Notes: a model not told the origin generated them from the sequence alone. A DNA stretch of 10,389 nt from Candidatus Iainarchaeum sp. (GCA_026397035.1 JAPLVQ010000009.1:1-10389); one strand, 5' to 3'. Shown: positions 1 through 6,567, counted from the first letter of the stretch. Translations and numbers: made by a program.

Positions 1-181
1 AAGCACGGTAAGGGTTCTCTCGCCCAAGACTCTAAAACTCGGTAGTGACAAGGAATTTGAAGATGCAAAACACTTGTACACTATTTTTAAAGAATATTTA
101 GATATAAATCTGTTAAACAAACAAGTGCAGGAATTAGGAGTTACAAAAGAGGCAGAGAGGATATTATGGAAAAAGGATTGA
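1..181 (+). CDS. C-terminal end of a nucleotidyltransferase-like protein (partial)
   Basis: An open frame enters from the left edge (first full codon at position 2) and stops at TGA 179-181. It encodes about 59 residues, including VRVLSPKTLKLGSDKEFEDA. The 'V-x-SP-x-x-L...KLGS...K-x-x-DA-x-x-L' pattern is typical of the C-terminal part of nucleotidyltransferase-fold proteins of the AbiEii/DUF6036 kind. In that region a helix follows the catalytic domain and a conserved Lys/Asp-rich segment precedes a helical tail. The catalytic G-S...DxD part would lie outside the window, so activity cannot be judged. The gene overlaps the next ORF by 16 bases, so the two are co-translated. The pairing with a small downstream protein matches the module at 502-1302. 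The reading frame is certain; the family assignment is moderate. Confidence 0.6.
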   Translation, partial: STVRVLSPKTLKLGSDKEFEDAKHLYTIFKEYLDINLLNKQVQELGVTKEAERILWKKD

Positions 182-348
182 AGCTTTCAAAAAAAGATTT
201 GAAGGAAATAGACGCGGAGAAAAAACGAAACCGTAAACAACGCACGGAGTTTGTTAGCGCATATGCTAAATGGCTGAAAAAGACTCCAAATAAGGACTGG
301 TCAAAACAGCAAAACAAACTTATTAACTCTCAAATCAACAAATCTTGA
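166..348 (+). CDS. Small basic protein, partner of the upstream nucleotidyltransferase
   Basis: This is a 60-aa, strongly basic, probably all-helical protein with no membrane segment. Its ATG overlaps the 3' end of the upstream gene. A purine-rich ribosome binding site (GAGAGG) lies 5 bases before the ATG, which supports this start. The N-terminal half is Lys/Glu-rich (LSKKDLKEIDAEKKRNRK). The C-terminal half has W-x-KKTPN-x-x-WS-x-QQ-x-x-LINSQI. The final L-I-N-S-Q-I resembles the F-I-N-A-Q-I of the 71-aa protein at 1087-1302, which also follows a nucleotidyltransferase. This suggests two related partner proteins. A toxin-antitoxin-like or accessory role is plausible from the arrangement but not shown by any catalytic motif. 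No known family was firmly recognised. Confidence 0.65.
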   Translation: MEKGLKLSKKDLKEIDAEKKRNRKQRTEFVSAYAKWLKKTPNKDWSKQQNKLINSQINKS

Positions 349-393
349 ATACAAGACATTAATCACCAAAACTCACAAATTTAAATCTGCTTT

Positions 394-407
394 ACACAGA
401 GGAAGGG
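394..407. repeat. Copy A of a dispersed CAGAGGAA(A)GGG motif
   Basis: The sequence ACACAGAGGAAGGG is a variant of the motif found again at 1338-1353 and 2102-2115 in the same orientation. It lies between the first and second nucleotidyltransferase modules. About 23 bases further on, at 430-439, the string AGGGATTTGA also recurs next to the 2103 copy. The match is short, so shared ancestry is only a suggestion. Confidence 0.35.
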
Positions 408-409
408 TG

Positions 410-478
410 ATGGGAAAAGTTACCATAAAAGGGATTTGAGAATTGAATGCCGGCAAATCACTTAAAGAAGGTTTTTAA
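410..478 (+). pseudogene. Possible remnant of a small ORF interrupted by TGA
   Basis: Within the 153-base gap between the 60-aa ORF and the next gene, an ATG at 410 preceded by GAGGAAGGGTG reads MGKVTIKGI, meets TGA at 437-439, then continues ELNAGKSLKEGF to a TAA at 476-478. The segment after the stop looks protein-like, so this may be a decayed short antitoxin-like ORF. It is too short to assign, and chance is possible. Confidence 0.2.
472..478 (+). promoter_or_regulatory. Probable TATA box for the 502 gene
   Basis: The T/A-rich stretch TTTTTAA is centred about 27 bases before the ATG at 502. This is the spacing expected for an archaeal TATA box driving a leaderless transcript. No ribosome binding site is seen directly before that ATG, which fits leaderless translation. 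Confidence 0.35.
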
Positions 479-501
479 CGATATTTAGATAATAATCAAG
501 T

Positions 502-1080
502 ATGGTTTCTGATAGGCGAGTTTCCGATATAAACCTACTCAACTCTTTTGTAAAAGACTTTGTCGATGTGCTTGAAACAATTCAAATTAAGTACATAATT
601 GTATCTGGCTTCGTAGCCATTTCGCATGGCCGAAGCAGGGGAACAGAGGATATTGATATAATTATTGAGAAGATTAGTGAAAAGAAATTTGAAAGTATGC
701 ACATTGAACTTATTAAGTCCGGTTTTGAGTGCCTTCAAGGCAATACAACAAAGGACCTATTTAACGATTATTTAAAAGAAAATACAAGTATTAGATATGT
801 AAAGAAAGGCAGTTTTGTTCCCGAAATGGAGCTTAAAATGGCGAAAGACGAACTTGACGAAAATCAATTAAATGAAAGAGTAAAACTTCCATTAACGGGG
901 CTCCCTTTTTGGTTTTCGAGCATTGAAACAAATATCGCATTTAAAGAAGAATTGCTCAAATCACCAAAGGACTTAGAAGATTCCAGACATTTGCGAATCA
1001 TTTACGAGAATAAACTAAATGAAGGGCAAATAAAAGAAATAAAACGACTAATCCGAAAGTATAGGTTAATAATAAAATAA
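502..1080 (+). CDS. Nucleotidyltransferase-fold protein (AbiEii/DUF6036-like)
   Basis: This 192-aa cytoplasmic protein carries a nucleotidyltransferase active-site signature at residues 35-53. The line VSGFVAISHGRSRGTEDIDI contains Ser35-Gly36, then Asp50-x-Asp52 on the following strand, the G-S...D-x-D pattern that binds the metal and nucleotide. The C-terminal part (residues 130-192) has LPFWFSSIETNIAFKEELL, then K-x-x-x-D-x-x-D-x-x-HL and a basic helical tail, as in stand-alone nucleotidyltransferases of toxin-antitoxin type. The ATG start is supported by a TATA-like box 27 bases upstream. The next gene begins 6 bases after the stop, so the two form an operon. The likely role is nucleotidyl transfer to a protein or RNA target in a defence or toxin-antitoxin module; the substrate cannot be read from the sequence. 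The fold is fairly certain, the biological role is inference. Confidence 0.75.
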   Translation: MVSDRRVSDINLLNSFVKDFVDVLETIQIKYIIVSGFVAISHGRSRGTEDIDIIIEKISEKKFESMHIELIKSGFECLQGNTTKDLFNDYLKENTSIRYVKKGSFVPEMELKMAKDELDENQLNERVKLPLTGLPFWFSSIETNIAFKEELLKSPKDLEDSRHLRIIYENKLNEGQIKEIKRLIRKYRLIIK

Positions 1081-1086
1081 GATTGA

Positions 1087-1302
1087 TTGAATAAATATAT
1101 ACTTGATTTGATTAATATGGTTGGAAAAGAATTTGATTTTATTGATTTCTGGGCGCATAAATGCAGGCAAAATATGAACGCCTGCCTAGCCGAAACAACC
1201 CCTTTTATAAATGCGCAAATAGCGACTGCCAACAAGTTTTACTTAAAACTGTCAAAAACCCCTCAGGGGCGGAAAAAAATTCAAAAACTTAAAATGCAGT
1301 AA
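1087..1302 (+). CDS. Small helical partner protein of the nucleotidyltransferase
   Basis: This is a 71-aa protein starting at TTG 1087, the first possible start after an in-frame TGA at 1084-1086. A shorter form from the ATG at 1117 (61 aa) is possible. It contains NMNACLAETTPFINAQI, then A-N-x-FY-x-x-L-x-KTPQGRKKI-x-KL. The pattern looks like a conserved small protein that regularly follows a nucleotidyltransferase. The I-N-A-Q-I motif parallels the I-N-S-Q-I of the 60-aa protein at 166-348. No R-x4-6-H motif of HEPN toxins is present, so it is not a standard HEPN partner. It lies 6 bases after the 502-1080 gene and is surely co-transcribed. It may be an accessory subunit or antitoxin of that enzyme; this rests on position only. 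Confidence 0.65.
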   Translation: MNKYILDLINMVGKEFDFIDFWAHKCRQNMNACLAETTPFINAQIATANKFYLKLSKTPQGRKKIQKLKMQ

Positions 1303-1335
1303 AATTAGCTTGCTTTTGTGCGAATAACTTTTAGT

Positions 1336-1354
1336 TGGACGCAGAGGAAAGGGG
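1336..1354. repeat. Copy B of the CAGAGGAA(A)GGG motif, tRNA-3'-end-like
   Basis: Read on the - strand this is a CCCCTTTCCTCTGCG segment followed by TCCA. It resembles the 3' strand of a tRNA acceptor stem, and it shares ACGCAGAGGAA and GGGGAT/GGGAT with the copy at 2102-2116. It sits in the gap between the second nucleotidyltransferase module and the DUF218-like gene. No complete tRNA is present here. Confidence 0.35.
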
Positions 1355-1387
1355 ATACCTGAAAAGGATATGTTTGAAGAAAACACG

Positions 1388-2071
1388 CTATTCTTTGGCC
1401 AAAGATGTTGCATTTCTATTTTTAATATAATTTAATGCATCTCTGGCAGAAACCAAGTCCCCTTTCCTTTGGTATTTGTCTATTCTTTCAAGTTCGCTTT
1501 TCATAAAATCTATTCGCTTGGCTCTAAAAAGTCCTTGATTATGCACAACTTCTTCATTCCAATCCAGAACTGCGCCGGGGTATGCAAAGAAATTAAGGGT
1601 TTTATAATTCCTTAAAGCACAGGATATTGCGCTTAGGAACGCTCGCGGTAAATGAAAAGGCGGAGCCGATATATACATGTTTGAAATACCTTTTTCCTTT
1701 GCAAAAGAAATTATTGCCTCAGCTTCCATAACCGTGTGGTACGTTTCAGAGGGCAGAGGAATTCCAACTATATTCTCCGCCCCAACAAAACTCATTTTTG
1801 TTTTCCATGAAGCGTAACCAGAATAGCCAAGCCATGGCTTGGAATCATCTATGACAAATTTTTCTGCCAATTCCTTTTCTTTAATTTCTCTTGTTGCCTT
1901 AAAAGCAGAGTCCTCATTGTCTTTTGTTTGACTAAAAAAATAAGCGTATTCTAACTTGGGTCTTGGTTCATGAAAAGCTTGGTATAAAAACTCAGGAATA
2001 TCTTTGTCCATGCAAGAGGTAAAATGCTTATGAAACTGATTTAGGACCAGATTTAAATCATTTTTGTCCAT
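1388..2071 (-). CDS. DUF218 / YdcF-like protein
   Basis: This is a 227-aa soluble protein with no signal peptide or membrane helix. The DUF218 core is seen in three blocks: SGYASW (84-89), ETYHTVMEA (109-117, matching the family 'E-S-x-N-T-x-E-N/E-A' helix) and SAPPFHLPRAFLS (135-147, matching 'T-x-x-FH-x-x-RA'). In DUF218 proteins (YdcF, SanA, ElyC) these surround a Rossmann-like pocket. YdcF binds S-adenosylmethionine, but the chemistry of the family is poorly known. An N-terminal extension of about 80 residues precedes the core. The ATG lies 26 bases after a TATAAATT box with no ribosome binding site between, so the mRNA is probably leaderless. It faces the nucleotidyltransferase module convergently. 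The family is fairly sure, the function unknown. Confidence 0.7.
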   Translation of the reverse strand: MDKNDLNLVLNQFHKHFTSCMDKDIPEFLYQAFHEPRPKLEYAYFFSQTKDNEDSAFKATREIKEKELAEKFVIDDSKPWLGYSGYASWKTKMSFVGAENIVGIPLPSETYHTVMEAEAIISFAKEKGISNMYISAPPFHLPRAFLSAISCALRNYKTLNFFAYPGAVLDWNEEVVHNQGLFRAKRIDFMKSELERIDKYQRKGDLVSARDALNYIKNRNATSLAKE

Positions 2072-2092
2072 TAAGATTTAAAGTATATGTTA

Positions 2093-2100
2093 AATTTATA
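2093..2100 (-). promoter_or_regulatory. TATA box of the DUF218-like gene
   Basis: On the - strand TATAAATT is centred 25-26 bases before the ATG at 2071, the standard archaeal spacing to the transcription start. Transcription would therefore begin at or next to the start codon. Confidence 0.55.
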
Positions 2101-2102
2101 AA

Positions 2103-2124
2103 CGCAGAGGAAGGGATTTGAACC
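2103..2124 (-). repeat. tRNA 3'-end-like fragment (copy C); possible attachment-site remnant
   Basis: Read on the - strand this is GGTTCAAATC followed by CCTTCCTCTGCG. It has the order of a tRNA 3' end: two T-stem bases GG, the T-loop TTCAAAT, five T-stem bases CCCTT, the seven-base acceptor strand CCTCTGC and a G discriminator. The bases further 5' do not complete a T-stem and there is no D-arm or anticodon arm, because lonB coding sequence lies there. It is therefore not a tRNA gene but may be a tRNA-derived integration scar. Similar shorter copies lie at 394 and 1336. Confidence 0.35.
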
Positions 2125-2152
2125 GCAGTTCACTAATGAGGATTGATTGTTT

Positions 2153-3664
2153 CTATTCAACCAAGAGAACGGGTTTTACAATCTTTTCTTTTATCCCGCC
2201 CAAGAAGTCATTTCCTGAATAAACCGCTTTACTTAAAAGTTTAATAAATTCTTTTTTCTCTTTGGAATCAACTAGTGCTACACGAAGAACATCAACTAAG
2301 TTTGAAACCGGAATTATTTTTACTTTTGCAAGCTCTTCAGCTGAAACCACTATATCCCTTAAATTACTCTTTGGAACAATAATCTCCTTAAAACCCGCTT
2401 TAATTGCGGCACTAACTTTTGAAGAAACCCCTCCTACAGGAAGAACCTCTCCGCGAACACTAAGCGAACCCGTCATTGCAACACTCTGCCTGACTTCCAA
2501 ATTCTGGGTAGCGCTAATTACAGCCGTAGCTATTGAAACAGAAGCGCTATCCCCCTCAACACCCTCATAAGTCTGGAGAAACTGAATATGAATATCTTTT
2601 GAAAATCCCGTACCGAAAATCTTTTTGAAAATCACGCTAACATTCTGAACAGCTTCCTTCGCTATTTCCCCTAATTTGCCTGTAGCAATAACTTTGCTTT
2701 CGTTTTTTGAACTAGGAGGAGTAACCGCGGCTTCAATTGGAATAATACTACCCGCACTACCATCCCCGAAAACAGCAAGCCCATTAACACGACCAACTAT
2801 TTTACCTTCAGTAAGATAAACATCATAATCCTTTTTAGTCTCAATCATTTTGTCAACCATCTGGTTCTCAAGAGTTCGAGCGGAAATCTTTGCCTCAAAA
2901 ACATCCTGACGAGTAACAAGAGAATGACTCTTCTCTTTAGCAATATCCCCCGCAGCACGAACAAGCCCGCCCAAATCACGAAGCTTTAAAGTTAATTTAC
3001 CTTTATGATCAGAACGCCTTCTTGCTTCAAAAACTATTTCATTAACAGCATCCTTACCAAAATGAGGAATCTTACCATCCTTGAGTACTTCCTGCGCAAT
3101 AAACTGGGCAAGACGGGACTGATTCTCTAAATTATCATCCATGTCCACATTCATGTAAACTTCATAACCATAACCTCGAATCCTTGAACGAAGAGCAGGA
3201 TGAACTTTACGCAAATCCTCATAATTACCCGCAGCAACCAAAACAAAATCACAAGGAACAGGCTCAGTCCTTGTCATTGCACCGCTAGAATTTTCACTCT
3301 GACCAGTAATTGAATATTTTTTTTCCTGCATTGCCGTTAAAAGTTCCTGCTGGGATTTGTGAGAAAGAGTAGCAATTTCATCAATAAACAAAACGCCACC
3401 GCTCGCCTTGTGAATCATTCCCGGCTCCACTCTTAAGTGGGGGGGAGTGCCTAGGCCACCCGAGTTATGAACCAAAATATCTTCAACGAACAAATTACCT
3501 GTTTCGGTTGTCACGTTATAAACGTAACCCTTATGCTGGCGCCTTGAAATTATAGGCTTCGCTTCAACAACTGATTTGTTGGAGACAAAGTTATCCAAGT
3601 GAAGTGATTTTGAATTTTTGCTTTGAGATTTTAAATCTTTATTTTGAGAAATTGCATTAACCAT
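2153..3664 (-). CDS. lonB: Intein C-half fused to the C-terminal part of LonB protease
   Basis: This 503-aa gene is counted from ATG 3664, which has GGTG five bases upstream and a TATA box at 3709-3717; an in-frame TTG at 3685 would add 7 residues. Residues 1-67 are an intein C-half ending in block F/G ([20 protein letters not shown], then His66-Asn67), with Ser68 as the +1 residue. From Ser68 it is Lon[19 protein letters not shown], Walker B VLFIDEI (Asp95-Glu96), sensor-1 region AAGNYED (Asn147) and an arginine-rich ALRSRIRG. The Lon protease domain follows, with Ser373 in EGDSAS and Lys416 in [14 protein letters not shown], spaced 43 residues as in the known Lon dyad. Walker A and the membrane helices are missing and are encoded by the gene at 6916-8037. 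Alone it should be an inactive fragment; it most likely becomes active LonB by protein trans-splicing. The protease identity is very secure. Confidence 0.93.
   Translation of the reverse strand: MVNAISQNKDLKSQSKNSKSLHLDNFVSNKSVVEAKPIISRRQHKGYVYNVTTETGNLFVEDILVHNSGGLGTPPHLRVEPGMIHKASGGVLFIDEIATLSHKSQQELLTAMQEKKYSITGQSENSSGAMTRTEPVPCDFVLVAAGNYEDLRKVHPALRSRIRGYGYEVYMNVDMDDNLENQSRLAQFIAQEVLKDGKIPHFGKDAVNEIVFEARRRSDHKGKLTLKLRDLGGLVRAAGDIAKEKSHSLVTRQDVFEAKISARTLENQMVDKMIETKKDYDVYLTEGKIVGRVNGLAVFGDGSAGSIIPIEAAVTPPSSKNESKVIATGKLGEIAKEAVQNVSVIFKKIFGTGFSKDIHIQFLQTYEGVEGDSASVSIATAVISATQNLEVRQSVAMTGSLSVRGEVLPVGGVSSKVSAAIKAGFKEIIVPKSNLRDIVVSAEELAKVKIIPVSNLVDVLRVALVDSKEKKEFIKLLSKAVYSGNDFLGGIKEKIVKPVLLVE
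3464..3664 (-). other. Split intein, C-terminal half
   Basis: Codons 1-67 of the gene carry a 'VYNVT...VEDILVHN' end that matches intein blocks F and G: an aromatic-rich strand, penultimate His66 and terminal Asn67, followed by a Ser nucleophile at 3461-3463. The roughly 30 residues just before Asn67 are the conserved part. The preceding 35-40 residues (rich in Lys, Ser and Asn) look like a linker made when the intein was broken. No endonuclease domain is present. The partner N-half is at 6919-7299. Confidence 0.9.
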
Positions 3665-3708
3665 AAACACACCAAAAACAGGCAATAACAGAAAAGCGGG
3701 AAAAAGAG

Positions 3709-3717
3709 TTTAAATAA
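3709..3717 (-). promoter_or_regulatory. TATA box of the lonB C-half gene
   Basis: On the - strand TTATTTAAA is centred near 3713. Transcription would begin near 3687, leaving a short leader of about 23 bases that contains GGTG (3673-3670) five bases before ATG 3664. The C-half therefore has its own promoter and ribosome binding site inside the 73-base gap after the 65-aa gene. Confidence 0.55.
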
Positions 3718-3737
3718 GTATCTAAGCTGGGAAAAAA

Positions 3738-3935
3738 TCACTGAAAATCAAACAAAGTAGAGGAATGAGGGTCACCAATACGACGAATGACCTTAAAATC
3801 ACTGCACAAAACCTTATCCCCTATCTTTAAATCCAAAATATTATTGTCTATCTCACACACTGAATGATTTTTTGCTATGCGAACGCGCCTGCCATTAGCA
3901 AAAATTTGGCGAACAATACCTTTATGCAAATCCAT
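3738..3935 (-). CDS. Small beta-rich, OB-fold-like protein of unknown function
   Basis: This 65-aa protein starts at an ATG that directly follows the TAG of the upstream metallopeptidase-like gene with no bases between, so translation is coupled. The sequence HKGIVRQIFANGRRVRIAK, then CEIDNNILDLKIGDKVLC, has the alternating pattern of a small beta barrel. 'G-x-V...V' strands and a 'K-x-GD-x-V' turn are common in OB-fold domains, such as the N-terminal domain of RsgA-like proteins. It carries no catalytic motif and no membrane segment. It may be a nucleic-acid or partner-binding module for the gene before it. The fold is a guess from pattern; the gene itself is well supported by context. Confidence 0.6.
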   Translation of the reverse strand: MDLHKGIVRQIFANGRRVRIAKNHSVCEIDNNILDLKIGDKVLCSDFKVIRRIGDPHSSTLFDFQ

Positions 3936-4457
3936 CTATTTACCCCACCCAATGCTTTGAAGAATCTTGTGAACAGCCTCATCCAAATATTCTTGCTTTG
4001 CTATTTTTGGCAAACCATTTAATTCCCTAAGCTGATTGTAACGCTCAAATGTCTCTGCATCGAAATCATTTGTGTGAATGCGTTTCTTTTTTCTCCGCGA
4101 ATACTCTTTTGAAAGAGTGAACAAATCCTTGCTTTCTACATGCAAAAGCTCGTGAATCATAATCGTCTGCACCACATGCTTGCGGAGCAAAGGATGACGA
4201 ATCTTTGAAAGACGCTGATTGATAAAAATATTATACACTTCAGGAGCCTGCACTAAATGCCTGACTTCGGTTGAAGTGCCGAGGAGCAAAGCTTCAGCAT
4301 CAAACATAGGGGTTTTCACTATTTTGGCACTAATATACCCAAGTTTCTTATGATTCATATCCTTATACGCCGAATGAACCGTTTCCTTATCAATGGATGA
4401 AAACACTTTTCGGCAATCAAAAAGCCAATCCATACACTCCTTATCGCACTCCTCCAC
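3936..4457 (-). CDS. Putative HExxH zinc metallopeptidase
   Basis: This 173-aa soluble protein contains a zinc-binding HELLH motif at residues 102-106 on a helix (VVQTIMIHELLHVESKDLF). Further candidate ligands are His128, Asp131 or Glu135 in KRIHTNDFDAETFER. The H-E-x-x-H plus a downstream H/D pattern fits small archaeal predicted metallopeptidases. It is too short and lacks the motifs for the large M41/M48 membrane families. The start is either GTG 4457, placed about 23 bases after a TATA-like AATAAATA and so possibly leaderless, or ATG 4433 (residue 9) with AAGGAG just before it. It abuts the 65-aa gene downstream and follows the TPR gene by 25 bases. The zinc site is clear; the substrate is unknown. 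Confidence 0.7.
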   Translation of the reverse strand: MEECDKECMDWLFDCRKVFSSIDKETVHSAYKDMNHKKLGYISAKIVKTPMFDAEALLLGTSTEVRHLVQAPEVYNIFINQRLSKIRHPLLRKHVVQTIMIHELLHVESKDLFTLSKEYSRRKKKRIHTNDFDAETFERYNQLRELNGLPKIAKQEYLDEAVHKILQSIGWGK

Positions 4458-4476
4458 AAAACACCAAAACCAATAG

Positions 4477-4484
4477 TATTTATT
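4477..4484 (-). promoter_or_regulatory. Possible internal TATA box for the metallopeptidase gene
   Basis: On the - strand AATAAATA lies 20-27 bases before the GTG at 4457 and overlaps the stop codon of the TPR gene. The spacing fits an archaeal TATA box for a leaderless message. The gene may also be read through from the TPR gene. Confidence 0.3.
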
Positions 4485-5343
4485 ACTTTAAACAATTTTC
4501 AATCCACTCCTTCACTTTTGGCATATGCCAAACACTTGCAGAGCCTTGCTGTTCCCAAAAATAATAAGCCTCATCTGCCCCTCCAACCGTAACATACTCT
4601 TCCGAAATATTTCTCGGTTTTTTGTGGGTTTCCTTTAATAATTCTTCCGCACAAATCGGGTGATACTTAATTGCTTCCTTTAGCGCAATATTAGCATCAT
4701 CTTTTTTTCCAAGCATGAAAAATGCTAATGCTGAACCAAACATTACTGACGGATCAGCATCATCAATAAAAAGTCCTTTAAGTTCAAGCATTTTCCCCCA
4801 TTCATGCCACTTAACATAAATATCCGCCAAAACAGACCTTGCACCTTGATTATCATTCGGATTCCAAGATAAAATCTGGTTAAAACACTTAACCGCATTA
4901 TCAATATCAAGCTTAGCAAGGTAATCCAAGCCTAAAGAATAATAAGTATTCAAGAAAAGACGGTTATCCAAAAACCCCCATTCTAACTTATCGTGCTCAA
5001 AATCAAACTTTTTTGGGAAAAAACTCAAAGCCAAATCAACTGCTTTATGGAGAAGCTCGCCATACTTTGAAGTTCCCCTATAAGTGAAAGCTAAATCGTG
5101 AAGAATGTCAAACCGCCAAGGAGAAATGCTTAAAGCCCTTTCAAAACACGCCCTTGCCTCCTCAATATTCCCTTTTTCTGACTCCTCAACACCAGCATCA
5201 AAATACTTGCTCGCCCCAGCATCTTCAGGCCAGATAAAAACCCAGCCATTTTTGCCAACCCTTTCCATCCTCGGTCCAGCTTTAACCATAATAAACCACT
5301 TCTTCAAAGAATCCTCAATAATTTTCTTCTCACCATCAGTCAA
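4483..5343 (-). CDS. Tetratricopeptide-repeat (TPR) protein
   Basis: This is a 286-aa soluble helical-repeat protein. TPR units are visible at about 44-77 (YFDAGVEESEKGNIEEARAC, then F-x-x-AL-x-x-x-P), 129-162 (YYSLGLDYLAKLDIDNAVKC, then F-x-x-IL-x-x-NP) and 196-230 (a GSALAFFMLGK segment, then A-x-x-A-L...P). The C-terminal part has the 'AIKYHP...ELL...P', then 'GGADEAYYFW...W' ending seen in a group of bacterial and archaeal TPR proteins of unknown function. Such proteins act as protein-protein scaffolds. The TTG start at 5343 overlaps the TGA of a 38-aa ORF by four bases (TTGA), which supports it; an in-frame TAA lies 12 bases upstream. It is followed by the HExxH gene. The partner is unknown. 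Confidence 0.75.
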   Translation of the reverse strand: MTDGEKKIIEDSLKKWFIMVKAGPRMERVGKNGWVFIWPEDAGASKYFDAGVEESEKGNIEEARACFERALSISPWRFDILHDLAFTYRGTSKYGELLHKAVDLALSFFPKKFDFEHDKLEWGFLDNRLFLNTYYSLGLDYLAKLDIDNAVKCFNQILSWNPNDNQGARSVLADIYVKWHEWGKMLELKGLFIDDADPSVMFGSALAFFMLGKKDDANIALKEAIKYHPICAEELLKETHKKPRNISEEYVTVGGADEAYYFWEQQGSASVWHMPKVKEWIENCLK

Positions 5344-5456
5344 GGAATTGCCTTAAATTTTTCAACAAGCTGCACGACTTTCTGCCTTGCTTCTTCTTTG
5401 GAATACCTAATTACAATAAATAAAGCAGTGTTTTTAACTATTGGCTTGGCACGCAT
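5340..5456 (-). CDS. Short 38-aa ORF linking the endonuclease and TPR genes
   Basis: This ORF begins at ATG 5456 inside the last codons of the endonuclease gene (19-base overlap). It ends in TGA overlapping the TTG start of the TPR gene by four bases. It encodes a basic peptide whose second half reads YSKEEARQKVVQLVEKFKAI plus a final Pro, a clean amphipathic helix. That helix resembles N-termini of restriction-type enzymes ('S-K-E-E-A-x-x-K-V-x-x-L-V-E-K-F'). It may be a real small protein, a leader peptide for coupled translation of the TPR gene, or an N-terminal piece separated from a longer protein by a frameshift. There is no strong ribosome binding site. The ORF is real as sequence; its status as a gene is uncertain. 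Confidence 0.4.
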   Translation of the reverse strand: MRAKPIVKNTALFIVIRYSKEEARQKVVQLVEKFKAIP

Positions 5457-6304
5457 TCTTTGTCTTCTTTAACCAATTGAACTTGCCCTCCCAACCGTTC
5501 TTTTTTGCCCTGCACAATTACCTCTTGTGTTCGCTTCTTTTTTCCTTGCGCATAATGTAATTCAAATTTTTCATCAAAGAAAAGCACCCTATGAAAAATT
5601 GTTCTTATGAAAATTCTGTAGCTGGTTGTTTGAGCACCATCCTTACGAAGGCGCCCTGCAGAAAGGTTTTTGTGAATATTACCAGTAGTTGCTATCCCGA
5701 CTGAATGGAGAAGTTCCTCAACACACCTTAGAAAATCGATGTGTTCATTCTCAAGCGACAATACTTTAGAAATGCCAATAGAAAAACCAGTGAAGCGATA
5801 ATTGCCTAAAGAATCCGGCCGCCAGCGAGGAACAGAAACCTCAGAAGCTAAGTAACCATCCAAGAAATTCATTCTTGACTCTCCAGTGGCAGAAAAAATC
5901 CATTTTGGCAAATTATATACAATTGTCACTTTGTCACCAACGGGCGCACCAAGCGCTGCAAAAAAACGAATAACGGCTCTATCATAGCAACGAATATTGT
6001 AAGAATGTCCATATTCACCGCCCTCAACAATTTGTGTTTTTCCTTGAGCAAAAGGAAAAATTTTTAGTAAATCGGAATGCCACAAATCAATATCTCTTTT
6101 ATCTGCTGAAATAAAGGCAACTGTATTGAATCGGCAGTCAATTCCACCATCCCCAAAAAGAGTGCCAAGAATGTTGAAAATTATTTCGGCATCTTTATGA
6201 TTTTCAGTAAAAGGAAGCAACCCGGCTTGTTTTAATTTTTGAACAACTTTTAATGGATTAGGAATTGCCTTCTTTTCTCCTTTTGTATGCCACCACCTTG
6301 TGCT

Positions 6305-6307
6305 TCA
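6305..6307 (-). other. In-frame TGA inside the HTH of the homing endonuclease
   Basis: The TGA falls between KILGVKQ and STRWW in a continuous helix-turn-helix, with protein-like sequence of the same frame on both sides and no other stop. It could derive from TGG, GGA or CGA by a single change. TGA also ends RNase Z, the 232-aa gene and others here, so it is not generally reassigned. Confidence 0.75.
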
Positions 6308-6521
6308 TTGTTTTACACCAAGAATCTTGGTGCATTTTTTGTATCCTAAAAAAGTGTTTCCTTCAATCAATTTTAGATATTCAAAATATTTCTGACAAGA
6401 AAACTGATCCTTTTTTGAATAAGTATTGATAATATCTTGTTCAAAAACAAGAATTTTTGTTTCCATTACTGAAACCTTTTCCTGTGATTTATAACCGCTT
6501 TGGAAGTAATTTGCCGGCGTG

Positions 6522-6539
6522 GCAAAACTGTTGTTTTGC
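6522..6539. repeat. Palindrome 1 (GCAAAAC-4-GTTTTGC)
   Basis: Perfect seven-base inverted repeat arms surround a four-base loop. Palindrome 2, eight bases away, has the same arm ends. Both lie in the 5' part of the endonuclease ORF, between its overlapping ATG (6586) and the internal ATG (6466). Confidence 0.7.
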
Positions 6540-6546
6540 ACTGCCC

Positions 6547-6567
6547 GCAAAACCTCTGAGGTTTTGC
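6547..6567. repeat. Palindrome 2 (GCAAAACCTC-1-GAGGTTTTGC)
   Basis: Perfect ten-base inverted repeat arms surround one central base. The outer seven bases are the same as in palindrome 1. It may be an operator, an RNA hairpin between the coupled genes, or a recombination site. Confidence 0.75.

Noticed and set aside
394..2124. A CRISPR array formed by the CAGAGGAAGGG repeats
   Set aside because: There are only three short, imperfect copies, 764-943 bases apart, with genes between them.
2103..2130. A tRNA gene on the - strand suggested by GGTTCAAATC and a CCTCTGC acceptor-like strand
   Set aside because: No D-arm, anticodon arm or 5' acceptor strand is present upstream, where lonB coding sequence lies, and the T-stem does not pair fully. 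It is kept only as a tRNA-3'-end-like repeat.
2262..2570. A 102-aa + strand ORF inside the lonB C-half
   Set aside because: It is antisense to the Lon protease domain whose catalytic residues are clear; it is Thr/Ser-rich as expected of a shadow frame.
6305..6307. General reassignment of UGA to an amino acid in this organism
   Set aside because: TGA ends RNase Z, the 232-aa gene, the cut nucleotidyltransferase and the 48-aa ORF at sensible places, so it serves as a stop here.
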